The notes under the pieces: generated by a model | Databases searched by the model: none | What the model was told of the DNA's origin: nothing | What the model saw: only the letters and a program-made list of their open reading frames with translations | Source: Falsiroseomonas oleicola | GTDB taxonomy: Bacteria > Pseudomonadota > Alphaproteobacteria > Acetobacterales > Acetobacteraceae | Reading direction: 5' to 3' | Assembly (NCBI RefSeq): GCF_019029495.1 | Contig: NZ_JAERQM010000001.1 | Span: forward strand, 992,001 to 1,056,000 | DNA: 64,000 bases | Translations under genes and position numbers: made by a program | Shown here: positions 1-7,896 of the stretch, piece after piece | Numbering within the stretch: position 1 is the first letter of the stretch | Layout: every line of letters begins with the position of its first letter

Positions 1-213
1 GTTGTCCTCCGCCTTCTCCTCGGGGGGTGGCGCGGCGACCTTCCTGCGGGACTTGCGGACGGCGGGGGCCATCAGCGCGCGGGTCACCTGGCTGCCGCCG
101 CAATGCGGGCATTCCACCAGACCGGCAGCGGCCAGCTTCTCGAAGCCGGCACTGTCCTGGAACCAGCCATCGAATTCATGCGCCGCGCCGCAGCGAAGCT
201 GGTAGTGGATCAT
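1..213 (-). CDS. DUF1178 family protein (3' end outside window)
   Basis: The reading frame opens with MIHYQLRCGAAHEFDGWF and carries a CPHC pair near residue 35, the pattern of the small DUF1178 proteins, which are thought to bind zinc and have no settled function. Seventy-one codons are visible; the family usually runs to about 150 residues, so roughly half is cut off by the window edge. The visible part ends in a low-complexity lysine/arginine/proline/glutamate linker. The start is the ATG at 213, 34 nt downstream of the glutaredoxin stop on the same strand, so the two are probably co-transcribed, an arrangement commonly seen in alphaproteobacteria. Confidence 0.8.
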   Translation of the reverse strand, partial: MIHYQLRCGAAHEFDGWFQDSAGFEKLAAAGLVECPHCGGSQVTRALMAPAVRKSRRKVAAPPPEEKAEDN

Positions 214-247
214 GCGGTGAAGCCCATTCCCAGGCCCGCGCCGCGCA

Positions 248-505
248 TCAGGCGGCCAGCAGCGGGTCGAGCCCGCCCTTGCGGTCCAGCGCCATCAGGT
301 CGTCGCAGCCGCCGATATGCCGGCCGTCGATGAAAATCTGCGGCACGGAGCTGCGGCCGCCGGAGCGTGCCATGGCCTCCGCCCGGGCCTCGGACCCGTT
401 CGGGGCGTATTTCTCCTCGAAGGCCACGCCCTTGCGCGTGAACAGGGCCACCGCGCGGGCGCAGTAGGGGCAGAAATCCTGGGTGTAGATCTCGATCTTC
501 GCCAT
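248..505 (-). CDS. grxC: Glutaredoxin (class I, GrxC type)
   Basis: Cytosolic glutathione-dependent disulfide reductase of 85 residues, the standard length of bacterial Grx3. The dithiol active site CPYC is at residues 12-15 right after the first beta strand (MAKIEIYTQDF). The cis-proline motif SVPQIFIDG at about 53-61 and the GG of HIGGCDDL at 64-65 form the glutathione-binding face. A longer in-frame start exists at 628, but the ATG at 505 gives the normal N-terminus, so the upstream extension is rejected. It lies 31 nt after comF and 34 nt before the DUF1178 gene on the same strand, an order typical of alphaproteobacteria. Confidence 0.93.
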   Translation of the reverse strand: MAKIEIYTQDFCPYCARAVALFTRKGVAFEEKYAPNGSEARAEAMARSGGRSSVPQIFIDGRHIGGCDDLMALDRKGGLDPLLAA

Positions 506-536
506 GCTTCCCACATCGGGCGGTCGCGGCCCGCGG

Positions 537-1322
537 TCAAGCCTCCCGTTGCAGCCGCGGGTCGGGGACCCGCGCGGCGGCCAGCACATCCACCGCCGTG
601 GCACCGGCCGCCAGCAGCGTGAGCGCACAGGCCTCCGCCGTGGCGCCGGAGGTCATGACATCATCCACCAGCAACACCCGCCGCCCTTCGACCCGCGCGG
701 CGGCGCGGGCGGAAAGGGTGAAGGCACCGGCCAGCAGCATCGCCCGTTCCGCCGCACCCCGGTCGCCCAGCGCCGGCGTGGCGCGGGACCGGCGCAGCAG
801 GTCCGGAATGCAAGGTTTTTCCGATATCGCGGCCAGCCGCCCGGCCAGCAAGGCGGCCTGGTTGTAGCGGCGGCGCAGCAGCCGTCGCCAATGCAGCGGC
901 ACCGGCGCCAGCAGATCGGCCCGCGCCAGCAGCGCCGCGCCGGATTGCGCCATCATCACGGCAAGGGCCGGGGCAAGTTCCGTCCGGTCGGCGTGCTTGA
1001 AGGGCAGGATCAGCCGCTGCGCCCCCTCATCGTAGCGCAACGCCGCCCGCGCCTCGGCGAAGGCGGGCGGCCGGGCGAGGCAGGCGGGGCAGAGCCCACC
1101 CGGCCCGGCCTGGCCGGCATGCAGGAAGGGCACGCCGCAATGGGCGCAGAAGGGCGCGGTGATGCGCGTCAACTGCCGGAAGCAGTCGGCGCATTGCGTG
1201 CCCTGGCGTGCCACCGGCGCCTCGCAGCTCAGGCAATGCGGCGGCAGCAGCGCATCCAGCGCACCCAGGCCGAGCCGCGCCAGCCCCTGGCGAAGCGCCC
1301 TACCAGGCGCCGAAGGGGGCAT
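537..1322 (-). CDS. comF: ComF family phosphoribosyltransferase-like protein
   Basis: A 261-residue ComF/GntX-type protein. The N-terminal third has four cysteine pairs (C30/C33, C44/C47, C59/C62, C78/C81) that would hold two zinc ions. The C-terminal type I phosphoribosyltransferase domain carries the PRPP-loop motif VDDVMTSGAT at 219-228. ComF proteins are needed for DNA uptake in competent bacteria, where they act on the cytoplasmic side with the translocated strand; whether this organism is competent cannot be seen here. The start at 1322 overlaps the end of the upstream rhodanese gene by 23 nt, which suggests translational coupling. The in-frame extension upstream to 1409 is a shadow of that gene. 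Confidence 0.88.
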   Translation of the reverse strand: MPPSAPGRALRQGLARLGLGALDALLPPHCLSCEAPVARQGTQCADCFRQLTRITAPFCAHCGVPFLHAGQAGPGGLCPACLARPPAFAEARAALRYDEGAQRLILPFKHADRTELAPALAVMMAQSGAALLARADLLAPVPLHWRRLLRRRYNQAALLAGRLAAISEKPCIPDLLRRSRATPALGDRGAAERAMLLAGAFTLSARAAARVEGRRVLLVDDVMTSGATAEACALTLLAAGATAVDVLAAARVPDPRLQREA

Positions 1323-2871
1323 CGCCGTCGCGTTCCACGGCCTGCACCAGGTCGATCTCCCAGGCCAGATAGGCGCGCATCGCATCCTCCACCCCGCTGT
1401 TGCGGTCATAGGGGCGCAGATAGGCGTCGATGCAGGCCTCGTCCGGCGGGTTGGTGCGGCCGGATTCCAGCGGATAGCCCGCCGCCACCCAGCCCGCCGT
1501 GCCGCCTTCCAGCACCGCCACGGGGCTGACGCCCAGCGCCGCCAGCTCCGCCGCCCCCAGCGCCGCCAGATCGGCGGAGGGCGCGGCGACCGCCACGGGC
1601 CGCCCCGCCGGCAGCTTCGGCAGCAGCGCGGCGAGCCGCGTCCGCACGCCCCAGAGCGCGCCCGGGATATGGCCGGTCCGGAAGGCCAGCGAGCGGGCGA
1701 GGTCCACCACCGTCACCTCCCCGCCCCGCACCGCATCCGGCACGACGCGCGGAACATCGGGCCGCTGCGCCAGGGTGGGCGTGACCGGCCCTGTTTCCAG
1801 ATCGCCTTCCAGCCCGCCAGACAAACAAAAAACCTCCCAGCCACCGAGCTGGCGCAGCCAGCCGGCGGTCATGGCGGCGCGGGTGCCGGTGTCGTCCACC
1901 AGCACGATCCGCGCCCCGCGTACCGCCACCCAGCCATCCGTCGCCTGCACCAACTGACCGCCCGGGGCGCTGCGCGAGCCCTGCAGGTGGCCGGCGGCGA
2001 ATTCGTCCGGGTCGCGGACATCCAGGACATAGAGGCTGCGCCCGGCCTCGGCCCGCAGCGCCGCCAGCCCGGCGCGATCGATCCAGCGCACGCCCACGCC
2101 CTCCGCGAAGCGCCGCGCGCGCGCAAAACTCTCGGCGGCGTCGGCGGGAGTGCCTTCCGGATAGCGGGCTTCCCTGCCCCGGTCGCATTGGAAGCCCGCC
2201 AGCTCCCAGCCCATGGTGCCGTTGCGCAGCGCCACCACCCGGTTCGGCAGGCTGGACCGGCGCAGGCTTTCGGCGCCGAGGATGGACCGCGTGCGGCCGG
2301 CGCAGTTCACCACCACCAGCGTCTCCGGCCGCTGCACCAGGCTGGGCACGCGGTAGGCCAGTTCGGCCCCCGGCACGTCGATGCCGCCGGGGATGGACAT
2401 GTTCCGGAATTCCGCCATCGGCCGGCTGTCCACCACCAGCAGGTCCTCCCCCGCCGCCTGCATCGCCGCCAGCTCCGCCGCATCGACGGAGGGCGTTTCG
2501 TAATGGTGTTCGACCCATTCGCCGAAGGCCTTGGAGGGCACGTTCACGCCGGAGAACAGCTCGTAGCCCGCCGTCTGCCAGGCCGGCGTGCCGCCTTCCA
2601 GCACCGCGACATCCGTGCAGCCGAGGCTTTGCAACACGGCGGCCAGCCGTTCGGCATATCCCTCCCCGCCATCGGTGCAGACCACGCGGACATCGCGGCG
2701 CGGCAGCAGGCCGGGCGCGCGCAGCTCGGCCTGGGAGAGCGGGCAGGGCACGGCCCAGAACAGGTGGGAGGCGCCGAACTCGCCCTCCTCCCGCGCATCC
2801 AGGATCGCAAGCTCCTGACCATCATGCAGCCAGGCCTTCAGCGTGGCGGGGGCGATCTGGCGGGTGGTCAT
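1300..2871 (-). CDS. Multidomain rhodanese-like sulfurtransferase
   Basis: A 523-residue protein made of four consecutive rhodanese modules at about 5-105, 125-230, 265-355 and 370-470. Each ends in a recognisable LEGG(T)xxW or equivalent turn. Rhodaneses move sulfane sulfur through a persulfide on a loop cysteine. Module 1 has C65 (VCTDGGEG) and module 2 has C190 in the canonical CAGRTRS loop. Modules 3 (VDDTGTRA) and 4 (AAPSADLA) have lost the cysteine and are probably structural. The physiological acceptor is unknown. The ATG at 2871 fits the first strand (MTTRQIAPATLKAWL); the frame stays open upstream but there runs antisense to the methyltransferase gene. The next gene, comF, overlaps its end. 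Confidence 0.85.
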   Translation of the reverse strand: MTTRQIAPATLKAWLHDGQELAILDAREEGEFGASHLFWAVPCPLSQAELRAPGLLPRRDVRVVCTDGGEGYAERLAAVLQSLGCTDVAVLEGGTPAWQTAGYELFSGVNVPSKAFGEWVEHHYETPSVDAAELAAMQAAGEDLLVVDSRPMAEFRNMSIPGGIDVPGAELAYRVPSLVQRPETLVVVNCAGRTRSILGAESLRRSSLPNRVVALRNGTMGWELAGFQCDRGREARYPEGTPADAAESFARARRFAEGVGVRWIDRAGLAALRAEAGRSLYVLDVRDPDEFAAGHLQGSRSAPGGQLVQATDGWVAVRGARIVLVDDTGTRAAMTAGWLRQLGGWEVFCLSGGLEGDLETGPVTPTLAQRPDVPRVVPDAVRGGEVTVVDLARSLAFRTGHIPGALWGVRTRLAALLPKLPAGRPVAVAAPSADLAALGAAELAALGVSPVAVLEGGTAGWVAAGYPLESGRTNPPDEACIDAYLRPYDRNSGVEDAMRAYLAWEIDLVQAVERDGDAPFGAW

Positions 2872-2944
2872 GGGCGGGCATCCTCCGGTTTTGGACAGGC
2901 TAGACCGGCTTGCAGGCGGGGCGAAGCCGGCGCATCTGCGGGGG

Positions 2945-3817
2945 ATGGATGCGATGCAGGTTTTCGACCGGAAGCTGGTGCGCCGGCGGCGCGACCGGGC
3001 CGCCACCACGGTGGAGCGGGTGGCGCCGATCCTGGCGGATTGCGCGGAGCGGTTGCTCGACCGGCTGGACGACACCACGCGCCGCTTCAGCCGCGCGCTG
3101 GAGATCGGGGGCCGCGGCGTGGTGGCCCCGATGCTGCGCGCCCGCGGCATTTCCTCGGTCATCTCCACGGACCTGTCGCCGGCCATGGCGGCACAGGCCG
3201 GCGGGCTGGCCGTGGCGGCGGATGAGGAATTTCTGCCCTTCGCCCCCGAAAGCTTCGACCTGATCGTCGCCTCCCTCTCCCTGCACTGGGTCAACGACCT
3301 GCCGGGGGCACTCATCCAAATCCGGCGGGCGCTGGCGCCGGATGGGCTGTTCCTTGCCTCCCTGCCCGGCCTCGGCACCTTGCAGCCGCTGCGCCAGGCG
3401 CTGGCGGAGGCGGAGACGGCGCTGCGCGGCGGCCTGTCGCCCCGCATCTCGCCCTTCCCGGAACTGCGCGACGCCGCCGGGTTGTTGCAGCGCGCCGGCT
3501 TCGCCCTGCCGGTGGCGGATGTGGAGGAGGTGGCGATCGCCTATCGCAATCCGCTGGCCCTGCTGGCCGACCTCCGCGCCGCCGGGGAAGGCAATGCCGT
3601 GCTGGCCCGCGACGGCCGCACCCCGCCCCGCGCCCTGTTCCCGATGGCAGCGGCCGCCCTGCCTGAAGGCCGCGAGGGCATCGAGCCGGGGCTGCGCCTG
3701 CTGATGCTCACCGGCTGGGCCCCGCATGCCAGCCAGCAGCAGCCCGCCCGCCCCGGCAGCGCCACGCACCGGCTGGCCGAGGCGCTCGGCACGGTGGAAC
3801 ACAAGACGCAAGGCTGA
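2945..3817 (+). CDS. Class I SAM-dependent methyltransferase-fold protein, NDUFAF5-like
   Basis: A 290-residue protein with the Rossmann-fold SAM site ALEIGGRGVV (about 51-60), the acidic strand end VISTDLSPAM, and the post-motif SLSLHWVNDLPG. The N-terminus [14 protein letters not shown] is the signature of the NDUFAF5 group. In mitochondria that protein hydroxylates an arginine of a complex I subunit, despite its methyltransferase fold. The bacterial member's role is not proven, but a complex I link would suit the NDUFA12 homolog at 55.3 kb (inference). ATG 2945 (or 2954) is chosen because it sits just before the conserved N-terminus. It is divergent from the rhodanese gene, with 73 nt between the two starts. 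Confidence 0.82.
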   Translation: MDAMQVFDRKLVRRRRDRAATTVERVAPILADCAERLLDRLDDTTRRFSRALEIGGRGVVAPMLRARGISSVISTDLSPAMAAQAGGLAVAADEEFLPFAPESFDLIVASLSLHWVNDLPGALIQIRRALAPDGLFLASLPGLGTLQPLRQALAEAETALRGGLSPRISPFPELRDAAGLLQRAGFALPVADVEEVAIAYRNPLALLADLRAAGEGNAVLARDGRTPPRALFPMAAAALPEGREGIEPGLRLLMLTGWAPHASQQQPARPGSATHRLAEALGTVEHKTQG

Positions 3818-3835
3818 TCGCAGCCCAGCCTTGCG
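3807..3835 (+). terminator. Stem-loop at the end of the methyltransferase gene
   Basis: A 10-bp perfect stem (arm CGCAAGGCTG at 3807-3816 with its complement at 3826-3835) and a 9-nt loop enclose the stop codon of the methyltransferase gene. There is no T-run, so it is a likely transcript 3' end or stabilising hairpin rather than a textbook intrinsic terminator. Confidence 0.5.
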
Positions 3836-3916
3836 CCGCCGCGCCTTGCATCCATGGGGGGTGCGGCGCATCTTTCAGGCACATATCCCGCATCATGTCA
3901 GGACGGTCACAGCACC

Positions 3917-4723
3917 ATGGACCAGCAGGGCGGCGAGAGCCGTCGCATCACCCTCCACGCCCCCGCCGATTTCGAGGGGATGCGCCGCGCCGGTCGCCTG
4001 GCCGCCGAGACCCTCGACATGATCACCCCGCATGTGAAGCCGGGCGTGACGACGGAGGCGATCGACCGGCTGATCCATGACTTCATCCTGGCCAACAACG
4101 CCATCCCGGCGACGCTGGGCTATCGCGGCTATACCAAATCCTCCTGCACCTCGATCAACCATGTGGTCTGCCACGGCATTCCCGGGGAACGCGCGCTGCT
4201 GGAGGGCGACATCGTCAATATCGATGTCACCGTGATCCTGGACGGCTGGCATGGCGATACCAGCCGGATGTACGTGGCCGGCACACCCTCGACCAAGGCG
4301 CGGCTGCTGATGGACGTGACCTATGAGTCCATGATGCGCGGCATCGCCGCCATCAAGCCGGGCGCCACGCTCGGCGATGTGGGCAACGCCATCCAGGCCT
4401 ATGTCGAGCGCAACCGCTTTTCCGTGGTGCGGGATTTCTGCGGCCATGGCATCGGCCGCCGCTTCCACGCCCCCCCGAATGTGCTGCATTTCGGCCGCCC
4501 CGGCGAAGGCCCGACGCTGAAGCCTGGCATGTTCTTCACCGTGGAGCCCATGGTGAATGCCGGGCGGCCGGAGGTGAAGGTGCTGGACGATGGCTGGACC
4601 GCCGTCACCCGCGACCGCAGCCTCTCGGCCCAGTTCGAACACATGGTCGGCGTGACGGAGACGGGCGTGGAGATCTTCACCCTGTCGCCGGCCGGGCTGC
4701 ACCACCCCCCCTACGCCGCCTGA
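3917..4723 (+). CDS. map: Methionine aminopeptidase, type I
   Basis: Removes the initiator methionine from nascent proteins in the cytoplasm. The pita-bread fold is complete over 268 residues. The five metal ligands are D103 (VNIDVT), D114 (HGDTS), H177 (CGHGIG), E210 (FTVEPMV) and E241 (QFEHMV), and the substrate-contact histidine H86 (VVCHGIP) is present. The ATG at 3917 is followed by a short polar lead-in of about 14 residues; an in-frame ATG at 3854 adds an unlikely extension. A small membrane-protein gene follows after 30 nt and radC after that, all on the same strand. Confidence 0.96.
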   Translation: MDQQGGESRRITLHAPADFEGMRRAGRLAAETLDMITPHVKPGVTTEAIDRLIHDFILANNAIPATLGYRGYTKSSCTSINHVVCHGIPGERALLEGDIVNIDVTVILDGWHGDTSRMYVAGTPSTKARLLMDVTYESMMRGIAAIKPGATLGDVGNAIQAYVERNRFSVVRDFCGHGIGRRFHAPPNVLHFGRPGEGPTLKPGMFFTVEPMVNAGRPEVKVLDDGWTAVTRDRSLSAQFEHMVGVTETGVEIFTLSPAGLHHPPYAA

Positions 4724-4753
4724 CCGGCCGGTGCGCGAGGGTGGGTCGGCGCG

Positions 4754-5143
4754 ATGAGCCTCGCGCCGCTGCTGGCTGCCTCCGCCACCATCCAGCTCCA
4801 TGCCTTCGCGGCCCTGGCGGCGCTGCTGCTGGGGGTGGTGCAGTTGCTGGCGCCGAAAGGCACCATGCCGCACCGGACGCTGGGCTGGGCCTGGGTCGTG
4901 CTGCTGGCGGTTGTTGCCGTCTCCTCCTTCTGGATCACGTCCCGCGGTCATTTGTCCTGGATCCACCTGATCTCCGGCTGGACGCTGGTGGTTCTGCCCT
5001 TCGCCGTGCTGGCCGCCCGGCGCGGCCGGATACGGTCGCATCGCAGCGCCATGATCTCCCTGTTCTTCGGCGCGCTGATCGTCGCCGGTGCCTTCACCCT
5101 GCTGCCCGGCCGCATCATGGGTGCCGTCGTCTTCGGCTGGTAG
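4754..5143 (+). CDS. DUF2306-type small integral membrane protein
   Basis: A 129-residue protein with four predicted membrane helices at about 12-32, 43-60, 68-87 and 100-122. It shows the DUF2306 pattern of an N-terminal HAFAALAALLLG helix, a PHRTLGWAW turn and an RSHRSAM turn before the last helix. No enzymatic residues are evident and no function is established for the family. It lies between map and radC on the same strand with short gaps (30 and 62 nt) and may be co-transcribed with them, although the association is not known to be functional. Confidence 0.78.
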   Translation: MSLAPLLAASATIQLHAFAALAALLLGVVQLLAPKGTMPHRTLGWAWVVLLAVVAVSSFWITSRGHLSWIHLISGWTLVVLPFAVLAARRGRIRSHRSAMISLFFGALIVAGAFTLLPGRIMGAVVFGW

Positions 5144-5205
5144 CGCGCGACGGTTGAATATCCCGGGCCGTCGTTGCACCTTCGCCGGGACGCAGAGGGG
5201 ACGGG

Positions 5206-5961
5206 ATGGCCCGGAAGCCGCAATTATCGGAGGCCAGCGCCGGGTTCGGCGGGCTGTTCTCGGCCGTGGCGCCGGCGGATGAGGCTCCGCCGCCCGGCCA
5301 TCTCGGCCACCGCGCCCGCATGCGCAGCCGCCTGCTGACCGCCGGTCCGGACAGCCTGCTGGACCATGAGATGCTGGAGATGCTGCTGTTCCAGGCGCTG
5401 CCGCGCCGCGACACCAAACCCATCGCCCGCGCCCTGCTGACCCGCTTCGGCAGTTTCGCCAATGCCATCGCCGCCCCCGCCCGCGAATTGCAGGAGGTGG
5501 AAGGCATGGGGGAGGCCGGCGCCGCCGCGCTCAAGACCGTCCACGGCGCGGCGCTGCGGCTGATGCGGGCGGAAATCCGCCACCAACCGGTGCTGGACAA
5601 CTGGGACAAGCTGATCGGCTACCTGAACGCCGCCCTCGCCCGCGATCCCATCGAACAGTTCCGCCTGCTGTTCCTCGACTCCAAGAACCGCCTGATCGCC
5701 GATGAGGCCCAGGCCCGCGGCACCGTGAACCACACCCCGGTCTATCCGCGGGAGGTGGTGAAGCGCGCCCTGGAACTGCAGGCCACGGCGCTGATCCTGG
5801 TGCACAACCACCCCTCCGGCGATCCCACCCCCTCCCGCGCCGATATCGCGATGACGCGGGAGGTGAAGGCCGCCGCCGCGGTGCTGGGCATCGCCGTGCA
5901 TGACCACCTGATCGTCGGCAATGGCCGCCACCTGTCCTTCCGGCGCGAGGGGCTGTTGTGA
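5206..5961 (+). CDS. radC: RadC family JAB/MPN-domain protein
   Basis: A 251-residue RadC/YsxA-type protein. Residues 45-120 contain the helix-hairpin-helix region ending EVEGMGEAGAAAL. Residues 130-251 are the MPN+/JAMM metalloprotease-like domain with H200, H202 and D213 in the signature HNHPSGDPTPSRAD. RadC was once taken for a recombination repair factor; its biochemical role is unresolved and a metal-dependent peptidase or nuclease activity is only inferred from the fold. The start ATG at 5206 follows a GGGACGGG purine run. The 60-nt gap downstream leads to the secreted protease gene. Confidence 0.92.
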   Translation: MARKPQLSEASAGFGGLFSAVAPADEAPPPGHLGHRARMRSRLLTAGPDSLLDHEMLEMLLFQALPRRDTKPIARALLTRFGSFANAIAAPARELQEVEGMGEAGAAALKTVHGAALRLMRAEIRHQPVLDNWDKLIGYLNAALARDPIEQFRLLFLDSKNRLIADEAQARGTVNHTPVYPREVVKRALELQATALILVHNHPSGDPTPSRADIAMTREVKAAAAVLGIAVHDHLIVGNGRHLSFRREGLL

Positions 5962-6021
5962 CATGCGGTGAAACCGGTGCCGGTTGACCGCGCGCCCCGT
6001 GACCCGGCATGCTGGCCGAAC

Positions 6022-6867
6022 ATGCACCGTCCCCTCGCGCTGATCCCAGCCCTCCTGCTCGGCCTGCTCCTGGGTGGCGACGCCCTGGGACAGGGCAAGC
6101 CACCGCCCCTGGGCGCAGCCCCGGGGCCGCAGCCCGGCGGCTTCCCGCCGCTGCCGACCAGCAAGCCACCACCCCTCGCCCCCGGGCCGCAGGCGGGTGT
6201 TCCCGGCAAGCCGGGTGGTCCCGCCCCGGGCGGCACCGGCCGCATGATATCCTCCGGCACCGGCTTCGTCGTGGCGCCCGGCCGGGCACTGACCAATGCC
6301 CATGTGGTGGAACGCTGCCGCGCCGTGCGGGTGCGCCTGGCCAATGGCACCGATGCCACCGCCCGGGTGCTGCGCGCCGACCGCCAGCGCGACCTGGCGC
6401 TGATTGAAATCCCCGCGGATTCCGGCCCTGCCCTGTCCTTCCGACGCGAGATGAACATGCGGCGTGGGGAGGGCGTGGTGACCTACGGCTTCCCGCTGGC
6501 CGGCATGCTCTCCTCCGGTCCCACCCTGACCACCGGCGAGATCTCGGCCCTGGCGGGGCTGGCGGATGACCAGCGGCAGTTCCAGATCTCGGCGCCGGTG
6601 CAGCCGGGCAATTCCGGCGGGCCGCTGCTCGACCTCGGCGGGCAGGTGGTGGGGGTCATCGTCTCCAAGCTCAACGCCGCCCGCGTCGCCCAGCGCACCG
6701 GCGACATCCCGCAGAACGTGAACTTCGCGGTGAAGGGGAATGAGGCGGTGGACTTTCTGCGCGCCGCCGGCGTGACGCCGACGCTGGCCGACAACCCGCC
6801 CCGCAGCCCCGCAGAGGTGGGCGAGATCGCGCACCCCTCCACCCTGTTCATGCGCTGCATGGGATAA
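6022..6867 (+). CDS. Secreted trypsin-like serine protease (S1C-like)
   Basis: A 281-residue exported protease. An N-terminal signal peptide (MHRPLALIPALLLGLLLGGD with cleavage near ALGQG) is followed by a Pro/Gly-rich linker to about residue 75 and a chymotrypsin-fold domain. The catalytic triad is H94 (TNAHVVE), D124 (RDLALIE) and S198 (QPGNSGGPL). No PDZ domain follows, unlike DegP/DegQ. It probably acts in the periplasm, substrate unknown. ATG 6022 is chosen because it begins the signal peptide; an in-frame ATG at 5968 would place a charged stretch before it. It is the last conserved-type gene before the AT-richer islet. Confidence 0.86.
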   Translation: MHRPLALIPALLLGLLLGGDALGQGKPPPLGAAPGPQPGGFPPLPTSKPPPLAPGPQAGVPGKPGGPAPGGTGRMISSGTGFVVAPGRALTNAHVVERCRAVRVRLANGTDATARVLRADRQRDLALIEIPADSGPALSFRREMNMRRGEGVVTYGFPLAGMLSSGPTLTTGEISALAGLADDQRQFQISAPVQPGNSGGPLLDLGGQVVGVIVSKLNAARVAQRTGDIPQNVNFAVKGNEAVDFLRAAGVTPTLADNPPRSPAEVGEIAHPSTLFMRCMG

Positions 6868-6997
6868 TGCCAGCGGACGGTAGTGTCTCAGTTTGAAATG
6901 AGGGGCTGTTTGCGGGCGCGGCCGATCACGGCACCCGCAACACCGCTACTGGTCTCAAAATTTCGCTTGAGAACATTTGGGAAACACATATCATCGA

Positions 6998-7026
6998 TTG
7001 ACAGTCGAGCCTTGTTGTAGCCTAGA
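6998..7026 (+). promoter_or_regulatory. Candidate sigma-70 promoter of the Panacea pair
   Basis: A consensus -35 hexamer TTGACA at 6998-7003 is followed after 17 nt by a weak -10 (CCTAGA, 7021-7026). A strong ribosome-binding site AGGGAGG lies at 7045-7051, ahead of the ATG at 7060. This suggests that the islet carries its own promoter, separate from the protease gene. Confidence 0.45.
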
Positions 7027-7059
7027 CAGCAAGCAACCGCAGTCAGGGAGGCGCAGAGC

Positions 7060-7503
7060 ATGACGATCTCGACTCCGGCAGCCGCCAAGGCTGTGTGCGA
7101 GATGCGGGACTGGCAGGTCTCGAACCTCGCCCTGCAGAAAATCCTGTACGTCGCTCAGATGGTTCATCTCGGGCGCTTCGGTGCCCCGCTTGTGCCTGAG
7201 AGCTTCGAGGCGTGGGATTACGGGCCGGTCATTCCGAGCCTATACCGGCAGGTCCGCATGTTCGGCGCGCAGCCCATCAAGGACGTGTTCTACGATGCCC
7301 GACCATTACCGGAGGGTGCCGAGAAAGCGACCCTGAACGAGGTCGTTCCGTTTCTGGCGCCTTTCACGCCAGGCCAGTTGGTAAATCTGACGCATTGGCA
7401 AAACGGAGCGTGGGCGAAGGTTTACCGCCCAAGTACTCGCGGCATCATAATCCCGAACGAAGCTATTGCAGATGAGTTCCGAGCCAGACAGCAATCCACC
7501 TGA
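7060..7503 (+). CDS. Panacea (DUF4065/SocA-like) domain antitoxin
   Basis: A 147-residue protein with the Panacea/DUF4065 pattern. It has an N-terminal helix ending in NLALQKILYVAQM, then FEAWDYGPVIPSLYR, and finally a helix-turn region (LVNLTHWQNGAW). This domain is known from SocA of Caulobacter and from the PanAT toxin-antitoxin systems, where one versatile antitoxin fold neutralises unrelated toxins. Base composition is clearly more AT-rich than the flanks, pointing to acquisition. The next gene starts inside its 3' end, a 32-nt overlap, so the two are made together. Not carrying a fused helix-turn-helix domain, it would act by direct toxin binding (inference). Confidence 0.85.
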   Translation: MTISTPAAAKAVCEMRDWQVSNLALQKILYVAQMVHLGRFGAPLVPESFEAWDYGPVIPSLYRQVRMFGAQPIKDVFYDARPLPEGAEKATLNEVVPFLAPFTPGQLVNLTHWQNGAWAKVYRPSTRGIIIPNEAIADEFRARQQST

Positions 7504-7837
7504 TTCTCCGCTCGGCCGCATTTTTGCGTCCGGCAGAGTCTCTCGACCGCCTGAAATGGCGCAAGAGCAAGCTATAGCTGCTCTTGAAGAGGAAGTTCAG
7601 GCGCTTAAGGATGGTCGTCTGGAGGAGCGTTTTTGCTGGATTCTTGTTTCGGTCATACTATTCAACACGACGATCTTTGCCAATACTCAGACCACTGGCG
7701 TTCCTCTGGCGATCGTCTTCCTGCAAATAATCCTGCTCAGCGTCCTGGCCCGCAAATGTGGCATGGAATACATAGTCCGGTTCCTTGACCGAATCGTTGA
7801 TGGATGGGTTAAGCGCGGTCCGAGCGAAAAATCTTAG
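7472..7837 (+). CDS. Small two-helix membrane protein, probable Panacea-linked toxin
   Basis: A 121-residue protein of unknown family. Residues 30-52 form a predicted coiled coil (AQEQAIAALEEEVQALKDGR). Two hydrophobic segments follow at about 56-72 and 81-98, then a basic C-terminal tail with KCGMEYIVRFLDRIVDGWVK. The ATG at 7472 lies inside the antitoxin gene; a TTG two codons upstream is an alternative. The toxin assignment is an inference from the overlap with a Panacea gene and from reports that some PanAT toxins are small membrane-active proteins. It could instead be a harmless neighbour. Codon use matches the antitoxin and differs from the surrounding core genes. Confidence 0.7.
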   Translation: MSSEPDSNPPDSPLGRIFASGRVSRPPEMAQEQAIAALEEEVQALKDGRLEERFCWILVSVILFNTTIFANTQTTGVPLAIVFLQIILLSVLARKCGMEYIVRFLDRIVDGWVKRGPSEKS

Positions 7838-7896
7838 AGCGATTGGCTTGTCCTTTGTTTGGCAAGCGCCTTCGCATGTCTCTCAGATAAATAGGC

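Noticed and set aside
1159-3225. Very long + strand open frame (688 codons)
   Set aside because: It is antisense to the rhodanese and ComF genes; its residues are low-complexity Arg/Ala/Gly/Pro/His typical of shadow frames in GC-rich DNA.
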